From NCBI GenBank assembly GCA_024693045.1, contig JAILLQ010000005.1, forward strand, positions 28,485 through 92,484: 64,000 nucleotides of DNA. Direction: 5' to 3'. Below are positions 25,545-34,764 of the stretch, piece by piece. A model generated the notes under the pieces. It was not told where the DNA came from. It was given only the letters and a program-made list of their open reading frames with translations, and did no database searches. The translations under genes and the position numbers were made by a program. Origin of the DNA: Treponema sp. (GTDB lineage: Bacteria > Spirochaetota > Spirochaetia > Treponematales > Treponemataceae). Within the stretch, counting starts at the first letter, position 1. Each line of letters starts with the position of its first letter.

Positions 25545-26842
25545 AATTTTCAGATAATTTTCTAGATATGCTTCTGGATTTTTATGCAGAAGCAAAGAAA
25601 ATTTTACTATCTAAAATAAATTCTCTTATTGATTTACTTTTTTCCCTGTATGAAAAATATGCGGCAAAGTATGTAAACCGCATATTAGAAAAAATCGAAT
25701 ATTTTCAAGTTAAGTATCTTGGAAAGGGGCAGCTGGGGGATTATGTTCTTATCCGCTATCTGTGTAAGGAGCTTCTGCTTTATTTTGGGGTTTCTTTTCT
25801 CTTCTTTTTTATGATTTTCTTTGTAAACCAGATTCTTCTTCTTATTGGAGAGCTCTTAAAGCAGAGGGTTCCATTTAAGGATACTGTAAGTCTTATGATT
25901 TATACTCTTCCATTTGTAATTTCGCAGTCTGCTCCTTTTTCTACACTTGTTGGCTTTTTGATGTGTCTTGGTAGAATTATGAGTGATAATGAAGTTCTTA
26001 TAATCCGGGCTTCTGGGCAAAGTTATGTAATGATTATGATTCCAGTTTTCGTTCTAGGTTTTTTTATTTCAATTGCATCATTTTTTGTAAATGACTATCT
26101 TTTGCCTATCGGAACCATAAAATATAATCAGCTTTATCGAAAAATTCTTACTTCAAATCCTTCTGTTCAACTGGAACCTAATTCCATAAAGTTTTTTAAT
26201 AAATCCATTCTTATTACAGGTGATGTAAAAGATACAGAAGTAAGCGATTTAATATTATTTGATGAAAAGGATAATACACAGCGTATTATTGTTGCCGGAA
26301 AATCAAATCTTCTTACAGCTAGGGATGAAGGCGTTCTTATGCAGTTGAATATGACCGATTCTGTTGTAACTTCATTGAAGACAGATAATATTTCCGATTA
26401 CGAAGTTCTTGATGCCAAGACTATGACTATGAATATTTTTGATTCAGCAATGCTTAATACAAATACAAGAACTTCTCCACGAGAAATGACATCTTTCGAC
26501 TTGGGGCGGCAGATTAAGAGACTTAAAAAGATGGATAATATAAATCCAAAAGCTCTTAATCAATATCGGATGGAATATTTTAAGAAATTTTCAAATCCCT
26601 TTGGCTCAATTTTCTTTGCAATTCTAGCTCTTCCTTTAGCCTTTATTTTTGGAAAACATAATGGCCAGACTATAGGTTTGATTTTTGGACTTGTTATCTG
26701 TGTTCTTTACTGGGCAATGATGATTATCGGTCAAATGTTCTCTCTTAGAATCGGAATTGATGCTTTTGTTGCCATGTGGCTTCCGAATACTATAGTTGGG
26801 GTAACGGGCGGTCTTTTGTATTTCGTCCTAAAACGCAAATGA
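25541..26842 (+). CDS. lptF: LptF-like inner-membrane permease (YjgP/YjgQ family)
   Basis: A 433-aa permease with N-terminal membrane helices, a periplasmic beta-jellyroll part and C-terminal helices. The core starts near residue 65 ([19 protein letters not shown]), so the N-terminal ~65 residues are an amphipathic extension not usual for the family. The C-terminal [17 protein letters not shown] and AMMIIGQMF helices are characteristic. In LPS-bearing bacteria LptF/LptG with LptB drive LPS transport to the cell surface. Start: TTG at 25541 overlapping the dut stop, with GGGG upstream; ATG 25568 is an alternative. Which of the pair is F or G is assigned by order only. Confidence 0.85.
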   Translation: MKFSDNFLDMLLDFYAEAKKILLSKINSLIDLLFSLYEKYAAKYVNRILEKIEYFQVKYLGKGQLGDYVLIRYLCKELLLYFGVSFLFFFMIFFVNQILLLIGELLKQRVPFKDTVSLMIYTLPFVISQSAPFSTLVGFLMCLGRIMSDNEVLIIRASGQSYVMIMIPVFVLGFFISIASFFVNDYLLPIGTIKYNQLYRKILTSNPSVQLEPNSIKFFNKSILITGDVKDTEVSDLILFDEKDNTQRIIVAGKSNLLTARDEGVLMQLNMTDSVVTSLKTDNISDYEVLDAKTMTMNIFDSAMLNTNTRTSPREMTSFDLGRQIKRLKKMDNINPKALNQYRMEYFKKFSNPFGSIFFAILALPLAFIFGKHNGQTIGLIFGLVICVLYWAMMIIGQMFSLRIGIDAFVAMWLPNTIVGVTGGLLYFVLKRK

Positions 26843-27915
26843 GACTTGTCCTTTATTTATTCAAACGTTTTATTCCGATTTTTTTAGGTTCTCTCGGCTT
26901 TTTTTCACTTGTACTGATTTTAGTCGACCTTTTGATGAATCTAACAAACTATCTTCAGAACGAAGCTACTGCAGTTCAGGTCGCCGAGGTTATGCTTTTA
27001 TACTTCCCAAAAACCTGCTGGTATGCAATGCCTTTGGGAGTCCTTTTTGCCGTTGCATATACTTTAAGTGATTTATATGCAAATAACGAACTAACGGCTA
27101 TCTTTTCTTGTGGAATTTCATTGCTCCATTTTACTTTTCCACTTCTTGTCTTTTCAGTCTTGATGAGTTTTGGGCTTTATTTTTTTGAAAATTATCTTGT
27201 TGTTCCAACTTATTCAAAAAAAGTTCAGCTTCAGGGGCAACTTTTAAAAGAAGAAAAGTCCCTGAATAAAAATAATATCGTGGTTATTTCTGAAAATGGC
27301 TACATAGTATACAAGGCCAAATTTTATGATAACTCTGTTAAGCGTTTAATAGATTTGTATTTGGTTTATAGAAACAAGGAAAATAAACTTGATGCAATTG
27401 TTCATGCGGATTCTGCTAACTGGAATGAAGAAGAAAATCACTGGAATCTTATAAAACCTGTTTTGTATAAGTACGATAATAATACGATTTATACAGGTGA
27501 GCCATCTGAGGAAATGATTAAGCGCTTGAATGAACCCTACGAAACTTTTCAGAATAATGTTGTTACAATTGCAGAAGTTGATTCTCATACGGCTAAAGTT
27601 TACATCAATCACCTTAAGAGAACAGGCTTACCCTTTAACCAGGAACTTTCTGAATACTACAAAAAGTTTGCCTTTCCAGCTATCGTCTTTATTGTCGTTT
27701 TCCTTTCTATTGGACTTTCTGGAAAATCTCGAAAAAATGTTCTCTTGATAAGCCTTTCTCTTTCTGTTAGTGCTGCTGTTCTTTTCTATGTACTTCAGAT
27801 GATAACAATGCTGCTTGCAAAGTTTGGTTATATCACTCCTTTTATGGGAGCCTGGTTTCCAGTATTTTTATTTATAATTATAAGTATCGTTCTTTTGCAT
27901 TACGCAAGAACTTAA
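26839..27915 (+). CDS. lptG: LptG-like inner-membrane permease (YjgP/YjgQ family)
   Basis: A 358-aa permease from the ATG at 26839, which overlaps the lptF stop (ATGA); the frame is open 21 codons upstream inside lptF, but that part is hydrophilic and unlike the family. It begins [20 protein letters not shown], the usual first cytoplasmic/membrane segment, with four to six membrane helices and a central periplasmic domain (about residues 130-260). It partners LptF. No lptA, lptB or lptC is adjacent. Confidence 0.87.
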   Translation: MRLVLYLFKRFIPIFLGSLGFFSLVLILVDLLMNLTNYLQNEATAVQVAEVMLLYFPKTCWYAMPLGVLFAVAYTLSDLYANNELTAIFSCGISLLHFTFPLLVFSVLMSFGLYFFENYLVVPTYSKKVQLQGQLLKEEKSLNKNNIVVISENGYIVYKAKFYDNSVKRLIDLYLVYRNKENKLDAIVHADSANWNEEENHWNLIKPVLYKYDNNTIYTGEPSEEMIKRLNEPYETFQNNVVTIAEVDSHTAKVYINHLKRTGLPFNQELSEYYKKFAFPAIVFIVVFLSIGLSGKSRKNVLLISLSLSVSAAVLFYVLQMITMLLAKFGYITPFMGAWFPVFLFIIISIVLLHYART

Positions 27916-27935
27916 GTATTTTACAAGGATAAATT

Positions 27936-29069
27936 ATGAAAATTTTTAACATTTTACACAAAAGTTCGGATGGAAAAGCTCGTACAGGATTACTGGAATT
28001 GCCACATGGACCCGTTCATACTCCTGTTTTTATGCCAGTTGGAACTTGTGCAACTGTAAAAGCTATTTCAAAAGATGATCTTGAAGAAATCGGCTTTGAA
28101 ATTATTCTTGCCAATACTTATCATCTTTTTTTGCGTCCAGGACCGGAACTTATAAATGAGGCTGGAGGACTTCACGGCTTTTCTCAGTTCAAAAAGAATT
28201 TCCTTACAGATTCCGGTGGCTTCCAGGTATTTTCACTTTCTCAGCTCAGAAAAATTAATCCTGAAGGTGTAAAATTTCAGAGTCACATAGACGGAAGTTA
28301 TCATCTTTTTACTCCTGAAAATGTAGTTCAAACACAGGCTCTCTTTAATTCGGATATTCAGATGCAGCTGGATGTATGCTCTGGTTATGGAGTAGAAAGA
28401 AAAGAAGCAGAACACGCCTTGAAGGTTACTTCTGAATGGGCAAAGAGAGCAAAAAAACAGTGGCTGGAAGAAGGTCAAAAGGGTTATAAGGGAATTCTTT
28501 TTCCAATCGTACAAGGAAACTTTTTTGAAGATTTAAGAAAGCAAAGTGCAGAGTTTGTTGCTGAACTTGATTTACCGGGAATTGCAATCGGCGGCTTGAG
28601 TGTAGGGGAACCAAAAGACAAGTTTATTGAATTTCTTTCGTATACAATGAATCTTTTGCCAGAAGATAAACCGGCATATGTTATGGGAATTGGAACTCCT
28701 GAATATATTCTTGAAGCTGTTGCCAATGGTGTTGATATGTTTGACTGTGTTCTTCCAACAAGAAATGCAAGAAATGGTGCCTATTTTACTCATGACGGAC
28801 AGCTTTCAATTAAACAGGAAAGATTTAAACACGATTTTAAGCCAATTGATCCTCAATGTAACTGTAAAGTATGCCGAACTTATTCCAGGGCTTATTTAAG
28901 ACATCTTTTTAAAGAGCAGGAAATTTTAAGTTCAATGCTGGCTTCTTATCACAATTTAGCTTTCCTTCACCAGATGATGAACGAAATAAGGACTGCCATT
29001 TCTGAAGACCGTTTTGAAGAATACAAAAAGAATTTCTTAAACCGATACAGAGAGGGAAATATACAGTGA
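27936..29069 (+). CDS. tgt: tRNA-guanine transglycosylase (queuine tRNA-ribosyltransferase)
   Basis: A 377-aa enzyme that exchanges guanine 34 for preQ1 in GUN-anticodon tRNAs. It shows TPVFMPVGTCATVKA, DSGGFQVFSL with the active Asp, the substrate-binding GGLSVGE segment, and the nucleophile in FDCVLPTRNARNG. The zinc site is CNCKVCRTYS with a His about 25 residues on. With queA at 42 kb it supports queuosine modification. It starts 20 bp after lptG, with ACAAGGA as ribosome site, and its stop shares a base with the next start. Confidence 0.97.
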   Translation: MKIFNILHKSSDGKARTGLLELPHGPVHTPVFMPVGTCATVKAISKDDLEEIGFEIILANTYHLFLRPGPELINEAGGLHGFSQFKKNFLTDSGGFQVFSLSQLRKINPEGVKFQSHIDGSYHLFTPENVVQTQALFNSDIQMQLDVCSGYGVERKEAEHALKVTSEWAKRAKKQWLEEGQKGYKGILFPIVQGNFFEDLRKQSAEFVAELDLPGIAIGGLSVGEPKDKFIEFLSYTMNLLPEDKPAYVMGIGTPEYILEAVANGVDMFDCVLPTRNARNGAYFTHDGQLSIKQERFKHDFKPIDPQCNCKVCRTYSRAYLRHLFKEQEILSSMLASYHNLAFLHQMMNEIRTAISEDRFEEYKKNFLNRYREGNIQ

Positions 29070-30946
29070 TGAAGAAAATTTTTGCATATGTTTTATTCTT
29101 TTGTCTCTTGTTTAATGCTTCACTTTTTGCGGATGAAAGTGATGACGAATTTATGAATATGATAGAAAGCACTTTGGCTCAAGGTGAAAAAAAAGAAGAT
29201 GCTGAAGTTCAGCCTTCTTATGTAGAAGGACTTGATGATAATACTGTAGAACCAAGTCGAAAAGCACAGACAGATGATACAATAAATGACCCATATGCAG
29301 AAAAAGCTCTTAATGTAAGTGAAGAGACTAGCGGCACTGATGCAGAAGAAATGCCTGAAAGTTTTCCTTTGGAAAGTGAGCCTGAGCAGAAAGCAGATGA
29401 AGTTCTTTCTTCAGATGAAAGTTCAGAAATCGTTCAGTCTTTGTATGGTGTGCCAGAGGCAAAGGCTTCATCTGATGAATACGATGAAGACTTTACAAAT
29501 ATAGTTGTTACAATTCCAGAAAAGAAAAGCCCTAAAAAAGCTGATTCTGAAAAGCTTTCCAAGGCAGAAAAAAAAGATGAAGATAAGAGTGATTTTAAGG
29601 AAAAGACAGAAACTTTAAATTATGGAACTCCTTCTGAGATTTCTGCTGTTGTAGATAAAGTTGTAGAAGAAGATGATCCTAGGTTTATAGATACTTTGTA
29701 TGACTTGTTTTATGCTACGAGCAGTAATGATGTTCGTTCAAAGATTATGGATTACTTTGCAAAATCTGAAGATCCATGTTTATGCGATTATGTTGTTGAA
29801 ATTTTAGATGATCCTTATGATGAAAGCAAATCCTTTGTAACAAAATGTATCGAATACGCTTCGAAAGTTCATTGTTCTGAAGCTGCACCTGCTTTTGTAA
29901 AAATCCTGGAAGGCGAAAACGAAGAGTATTTCAATGCAGCCCTGTCTGCACTAGGAAAAACCGGCGGAAAAAAGGAAGCTAAGTATCTTGCAAAATATTT
30001 AGAGCGTGACGATTTGGAAATACCAATGAGACAAGCTTTAATGCGCACTTTAGGTCAGATGAATGCAGTTGAAACTTGGGAGCAGGTTGTAGAAATTGCT
30101 CAGAATGAAGATGAAAACGGCTTTGTTCGCCAGTATGCTGCAGAAGCCTTAGGTAATATGAAAAAAGAAGAATCTATTCCGATTCTAATAAACCTTTATG
30201 AAAATGGCGACCCGAATATGAGGGAGTACTGTATTAAGGGGCTTTTGAATTTTCCAGATTCAGAAAAAGCTAGAAATCTTATTCTTCAGGGTATCCGAGA
30301 TGACCATGTAAAAGTAAGGCTTCAGTCAATAAAAGCCTGTCGGGAAATGAAGTTAAAGGAAGCTGTTACATTTCTCATCTATAGGGCAAAAAATGACAAT
30401 GAAACTTCCGTTAAAAAAGAGTCTTATCCTGCAATTGCAGAGCTAAATACAAATGAAGGAAACGAATATTTGATTTCACTTTTGAAAGAAAAGAAAGGTT
30501 CGGATTCAGCAAAAAATATGGCAGCAGAGGCTCTTCTTAAGTTCGGAGAAAATGCTTGTGGAGTCCAGGAAATTAAAGAGCTGGCTCTCTCTGTTGTAGA
30601 AGATGACAGACGAAAGCCACTTCGAAAGGCTATTGGTGTAACAATTGCTAAAAATCCACAGGATTCATTTGCGGAAGTTTGCGAAAAGTATCTTGAATCA
30701 AAGGATTCTTCAACTGTTGGTCTTGGAATAGATATGTTTAAGAGCGGCCGTTATGATTCTGCAAAAGGAGCACTTGTAAAAATAGCAGAAGCTAAAAGCG
30801 GTAATGTTGCAAACAGAAAGAGGGCAAGAAAACTTCTAGGTATGGAAGAAAATCCCGAAGAAGAAAGTAAAGCCGAAGAAAAAAAAGTTGACGCTAAAAA
30901 TGAAAAGGCTGAAACAAAAGATGTTCCAGCCGATTCAAAAGACTAA
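29069..30946 (+). CDS. Exported HEAT-repeat protein
   Basis: A 625-aa protein with a cleavable-looking signal peptide (MKKIFAYVLFFCLLFNASLF). Residues about 20-190 are acidic, low-complexity and probably disordered. Residues about 200-590 contain HEAT/PBS-lyase-type helical repeats, such as FVRQYAAEALGNMKKEESIP and VKVRLQSIKACREMKLKEA. The end is again charged (EESKAEEKKVDAKNEKAE). It is probably a periplasmic scaffold; no catalytic motif is seen. The ATG overlaps the tgt stop (TGATG). Similar long HEAT proteins are frequent in treponemes, but the partner is unknown. Confidence 0.8.
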   Translation: MKKIFAYVLFFCLLFNASLFADESDDEFMNMIESTLAQGEKKEDAEVQPSYVEGLDDNTVEPSRKAQTDDTINDPYAEKALNVSEETSGTDAEEMPESFPLESEPEQKADEVLSSDESSEIVQSLYGVPEAKASSDEYDEDFTNIVVTIPEKKSPKKADSEKLSKAEKKDEDKSDFKEKTETLNYGTPSEISAVVDKVVEEDDPRFIDTLYDLFYATSSNDVRSKIMDYFAKSEDPCLCDYVVEILDDPYDESKSFVTKCIEYASKVHCSEAAPAFVKILEGENEEYFNAALSALGKTGGKKEAKYLAKYLERDDLEIPMRQALMRTLGQMNAVETWEQVVEIAQNEDENGFVRQYAAEALGNMKKEESIPILINLYENGDPNMREYCIKGLLNFPDSEKARNLILQGIRDDHVKVRLQSIKACREMKLKEAVTFLIYRAKNDNETSVKKESYPAIAELNTNEGNEYLISLLKEKKGSDSAKNMAAEALLKFGENACGVQEIKELALSVVEDDRRKPLRKAIGVTIAKNPQDSFAEVCEKYLESKDSSTVGLGIDMFKSGRYDSAKGALVKIAEAKSGNVANRKRARKLLGMEENPEEESKAEEKKVDAKNEKAETKDVPADSKD

Positions 30947-30948
30947 TT

Positions 30949-33519
30949 TTATTTTGAAAGTTCAGAAAGAATTCTGTATTTTTCGTTGATTATGCTTATT
31001 TCTTCTTCCGTAAAGAAGTTCTCTTTCTGATCTGCAAGACTTTCAAGGGTTGCTAAACTTTCATTTAAAGCTGTTGAAAAGCCTCTAGAAATTTTGTTCC
31101 AGAATGTACCATTTCCGTCTGTGAAAAGGCATATAAAACCGTATTCTCGGCTTTTTTGTTTAGCTACAGCCACGCGAAGAATATTCTGAACGGCAGACAC
31201 TATAATTCTTGCAGCCCCATCGTCGTTTATGTTGATATTTAGTTTTCTCTGCCATTCACTTTCTTTTATAGGTTTTAGAGAAATCGCTTTTGCAATTTTT
31301 ACCGATGTTGAAAGTTTTTCACCGTCAAGAAGAGAGTATCCGTCCGGGCATATAATCTTTGATTTGAGATTTCCAAAGCCTTTGAGCTTATCAAAATCTT
31401 TTTCAAATTTAGCAGCAGTAATAAAATCTTCGAGAGCCATTTGTACAATTTTTTTCCCGTGACTCTTTTTTATTTCAAAAATGCTTCCACCGATTGTAAC
31501 AGAATCGCCATTTTTCTTCGATTCAAAAACTTTTTTGCCAGATTCTTTTTCTTTTCTCTTCTTTTCTACATTCTTTTCGTAGATATCTGCTTGTTTTTCA
31601 AGGCTTTTTCCAGGTTTACAGTGCTCAAGCCTATCAAGCAAATCTGGGGAAAGTTGATTTAATATGCTTTTAGTTAGAGGAGAAACGCTCATGGCATACA
31701 TTCTACTTGTTCTTACTATTTCTCCGGCAACGATGTAAAGAGGATCCTGCTTAAACATAACGCTTCCTGGATGTATGCTGATGTGGTCTGCCGTTAAACT
31801 TCTGTAAGTGTCTCTTTTTACTCGTACGCAGACAAACTGCATCATTCCGCTAGAAATACAGCAAAGATAATCAGAAAGATTTCCACCTCCGCAAACAGGT
31901 ATTTGCATATGGTAGACTATATCTTTAAGCTGATTGTCAATATTTTCAATTTCTTTCATGATGCGTTCATCAAGATAAGAGCGCTTGCAGAATTTTTCTT
32001 TGTCTTCAGCTTTTTCAAAGGCTTTAAATAGGTGGAGATATGAAACAAAATCTCCCTGAATATCTCTGAATGCATGGTGGGCACGGCGGGCTTCCATTTC
32101 TTCTCCAGGAGGAAGCATAAATGGTGAATTCGCTGAAAGAAAGGAAGCTGCAATTAGAATTTCTTCTAGAACATCTGGGTATCGCATTATAGATTCAACA
32201 ATTATACGGCTTATTCTTGGTTCTAGTGGGAATTGAACCATCATTTTTCCAACGGAAGAAAGGCTGTTGTCTTTGTCCAGGGCACCTAAAATATTAAGAG
32301 TATCTACAGCTCCGTATATATTTTCTTTTTCTGGGGCAGAAATAAAATCGAATTCGGCGAAATCGGTGATACCTAAATCAGCCATTTGAAGAATAACTTC
32401 ACTCAGGTCGGTTCTATAAATTTCTTCGGTTGTATACATTTGGCGTGTGTCAAAATCTTTTCTGGGATAGAGTCTGTAACAGGTTCCGGCTTGGGTTCTA
32501 CCCGCACGGCCTCGTCTTTGGTTACAACTAGCCTTGCTCACAGGTGTTTCTATTAGACTTGAAGTAAAGGTTCTGGGATTATAAAAGTTTAATTTTGCCA
32601 GTCCCGAGTCTATAACGGTTGTGATATCTGAAATTGTTACAGAGGTTTCTGCTATGTTTGTTGATATGATTATTTTCTTTTTGCCTTTAGGAGCAGGTAA
32701 AAAGACTCTTTCCTGATCTTCTTTTGAAAGTCTTCCGTATAGAGGCAGGGTGTGTATTTTTCTTGCAAAATGGGAGGTGTCCAGCATTTTCATGCAGTCT
32801 TTAATGATTTTTTCACCTGGCAGGAATATCAAAATTCCTCCATCTTCTTCGTTGTCCAGAATGCGTTCTACTGTACCGCAGATTTTATTCAAAAGTGCTG
32901 TGCATGCTGCTTCGTTTGTTGTACTGGCAGATATTGCAGGAGGATCGTAAACCATTGTAACCGGGTAAGTTATTGTGTCTATTGTAACAATAGGGCAGGA
33001 AGCAAAATATTTGCTGAAGGCCTCTGCGTTCATTGTTGCGGAACTTACTATTACTTTAAATTCCTTCCTTACTTCTAATACTCTTTTTAAAAGCCCTAGA
33101 ACAAAGTCAATGTTAAGGCTTCTTTCGTGAGCTTCATCTACCATAATGACAGAGTATTTTGAAAGCCAGGGATCAAGTTTCATTTCCTGAAGTAAAATGC
33201 CATCTGTCATAATTTTGATTTTTGTTGTTTCGTCGGTTTTGTCTTCGAATCGCATTTTGTAGCCGACTAAGCCGGGATAGCTTGTGCCTAATTGTTTTGA
33301 AATAAATTCACTTACCGAAAGAGCAGCTATTCGTCTTGGTTGTGTTACGGCTATCATTCCGTTCTGGTCATAACCTGCTTCGTGCAAAATAATAGGAAGC
33401 TGAGTGGTCTTACCTGAACCAGTCGGACTCTGAACAACAATTACCTGGTTATCTTTTAAAGCTTCAAGAATTCTTTCTTTTTGTTCGTAAACTGGTAATT
33501 TTGTGTATTCTATTGCCAT
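30949..33519 (-). CDS. hrpA: HrpA-like DEAH-box ATP-dependent RNA helicase
   Basis: An 856-aa superfamily 2 helicase. Motif I SPTGSGKTTQLP (about residue 31), motif II DEAHERSLN, motif III SSATMN, ISTNIAETSVTI and motif VI QRRGRAGRTQAGTCYRLY are intact, followed by the helicase-associated HA2 and OB-fold regions. It is shorter than E. coli HrpA (about 1,300 aa) and lacks its long C-terminus, so it is nearer the HrpB/short-HrpA types. It overlaps the start of the CapA-like gene by 10 bp and is convergent with the HEAT protein gene. Confidence 0.9.
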   Translation of the reverse strand: MAIEYTKLPVYEQKERILEALKDNQVIVVQSPTGSGKTTQLPIILHEAGYDQNGMIAVTQPRRIAALSVSEFISKQLGTSYPGLVGYKMRFEDKTDETTKIKIMTDGILLQEMKLDPWLSKYSVIMVDEAHERSLNIDFVLGLLKRVLEVRKEFKVIVSSATMNAEAFSKYFASCPIVTIDTITYPVTMVYDPPAISASTTNEAACTALLNKICGTVERILDNEEDGGILIFLPGEKIIKDCMKMLDTSHFARKIHTLPLYGRLSKEDQERVFLPAPKGKKKIIISTNIAETSVTISDITTVIDSGLAKLNFYNPRTFTSSLIETPVSKASCNQRRGRAGRTQAGTCYRLYPRKDFDTRQMYTTEEIYRTDLSEVILQMADLGITDFAEFDFISAPEKENIYGAVDTLNILGALDKDNSLSSVGKMMVQFPLEPRISRIIVESIMRYPDVLEEILIAASFLSANSPFMLPPGEEMEARRAHHAFRDIQGDFVSYLHLFKAFEKAEDKEKFCKRSYLDERIMKEIENIDNQLKDIVYHMQIPVCGGGNLSDYLCCISSGMMQFVCVRVKRDTYRSLTADHISIHPGSVMFKQDPLYIVAGEIVRTSRMYAMSVSPLTKSILNQLSPDLLDRLEHCKPGKSLEKQADIYEKNVEKKRKEKESGKKVFESKKNGDSVTIGGSIFEIKKSHGKKIVQMALEDFITAAKFEKDFDKLKGFGNLKSKIICPDGYSLLDGEKLSTSVKIAKAISLKPIKESEWQRKLNININDDGAARIIVSAVQNILRVAVAKQKSREYGFICLFTDGNGTFWNKISRGFSTALNESLATLESLADQKENFFTEEEISIINEKYRILSELSK

Positions 33520-34661
33520 GTTATAGTTTCCTTTGTTTTTTCCGTAATTTGTTTTCTGTTAAATAAATATTTAGACCAGATTCTATTTCCAGTCTCATTT
33601 AATTCATTGATAAACTCATCGTCAAGTTTCTTTATTACAAATTCCCATTTCCTGGTAATATAGGTTGTAATAAATATAGTGTTTTTTTCTTTTATAAACG
33701 GTTTTTCGCCTGGTGTTTTTTCGTAGACAATTTCTAGAAGGTAACTGTCGCCGGTGTCATCTCTAGGATTTGAGGGGTTGTTAAAATCCGGTTCCCAGCG
33801 CTGTCCGCTAATAACATTTCCGTTTCCATAAATTATAACTTTTTCTAGCTTTTGTGTCGCCCCATTTCCTATAAATTCTTTTTCCCGGGGAATATGCGGA
33901 TGATTTGTCCACAGAACATCAACTCCTGCATTTAATAGTTCCATATAATAATCCCTGCGACTCTTTTCTACAGGAGCAACGTATTCGGCTTCGTCTGTGT
34001 GAAGGGATAAAACAAAAAGGTCAACTGAATTCTCCTGTCTTATTCTACGAATCTCTTCAATAAAATTATTTCTTCCTTTTTTACCGGGATATACAAAATT
34101 CATGTATTCTTTAAAAGTTGGTCTATTAAGAATTTCAGTTGCAGCACAGTAAAGAATAGTCCAGTTATCTTTAGTTAATATTTTGTAGTCCAAATTAGAA
34201 GACTTTTCTTTTTTTATCCCGGAAAAAAATATTTGCCTGTCACTAAAAAGGCTTTGCTTTTCTACTTTGTCTGCCCATTCAAGAGTTGCCATCATACCTT
34301 CCAAGGCCTGGTCGTTAGTATGATTATTAACCAGGGAAAAAACATTAAAACCTGCTTTTATGGCTTCTTCAGGATACTCCTGGTGCATATTAAAGTTTGG
34401 AAAGGAAGAGTAGGGTAAGTCTTCTGAAACAGGGGCTTCTATATTTGCAAAACTAAAATCATGGCTTTCTACTATTGGTTTTATATCTTTCCATATTTCA
34501 GGATAATTTTTCATGTTAAAATTGGGTTTATGGGCCATGATGTCACCAGCAAATAAAAAACTTATTTTTTCAACTTTTTCAAAATTTTTGTTTGAAGTTG
34601 TCTGGCATCCGGCTAGTAAAATAAGAGAAAGAGAAATAATTATTATATTACTTCGATTCAT
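33510..34661 (-). CDS. CapA-family lipoprotein (PGA-synthesis-like metallophosphatase fold)
   Basis: A 383-aa protein with a lipobox signal (SLILLAGC, Cys about residue 19). The rest fits the PGA_cap/CapA fold: FLFAGDIMAHKPNFN, FANIEAPVS, FNVFSLVNNHTNDQ and LSLHTDEAEYVAPVE, with NHPHIPREKEF and IIYGNGNVI near the end. CapA is linked to poly-gamma-glutamate capsule in Bacillus, but most members have no proven role and no capBC genes are here. The ATG lies eight bases after a TATAAT box with no ribosome site. The downstream end overlaps hrpA. Confidence 0.83.
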   Translation of the reverse strand: MNRSNIIIISLSLILLAGCQTTSNKNFEKVEKISFLFAGDIMAHKPNFNMKNYPEIWKDIKPIVESHDFSFANIEAPVSEDLPYSSFPNFNMHQEYPEEAIKAGFNVFSLVNNHTNDQALEGMMATLEWADKVEKQSLFSDRQIFFSGIKKEKSSNLDYKILTKDNWTILYCAATEILNRPTFKEYMNFVYPGKKGRNNFIEEIRRIRQENSVDLFVLSLHTDEAEYVAPVEKSRRDYYMELLNAGVDVLWTNHPHIPREKEFIGNGATQKLEKVIIYGNGNVISGQRWEPDFNNPSNPRDDTGDSYLLEIVYEKTPGEKPFIKEKNTIFITTYITRKWEFVIKKLDDEFINELNETGNRIWSKYLFNRKQITEKTKETITWQ

Positions 34662-34669
34662 GTTTAATT

Positions 34670-34697
34670 ATTATAACACAGAGAATTAAAGCCATAA
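34670..34697 (-). promoter_or_regulatory. Putative promoter of the CapA-like gene
   Basis: On the minus strand TTATGG (34697-34692) and TATAAT (34675-34670) are spaced by 16 bp; the -10 ends eight bases before the ATG at 34661. Confidence 0.45.
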
Positions 34698-34724
34698 AGT
34701 AGATTTTTTTTATGGGATATCTAC

Positions 34725-34754
34725 TTGATTTTAAAGCTCTAATAGCATTAAAAT
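34725..34754 (+). promoter_or_regulatory. Putative promoter of the GAF/HD-GYP gene
   Basis: TTGATT (34725-34730) and TAAAAT (34749-34754) with 18 bp between. The start codon is 10 bases downstream and lacks a ribosome site. Confidence 0.4.
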
Positions 34755-34764
34755 TATTGTTTGT

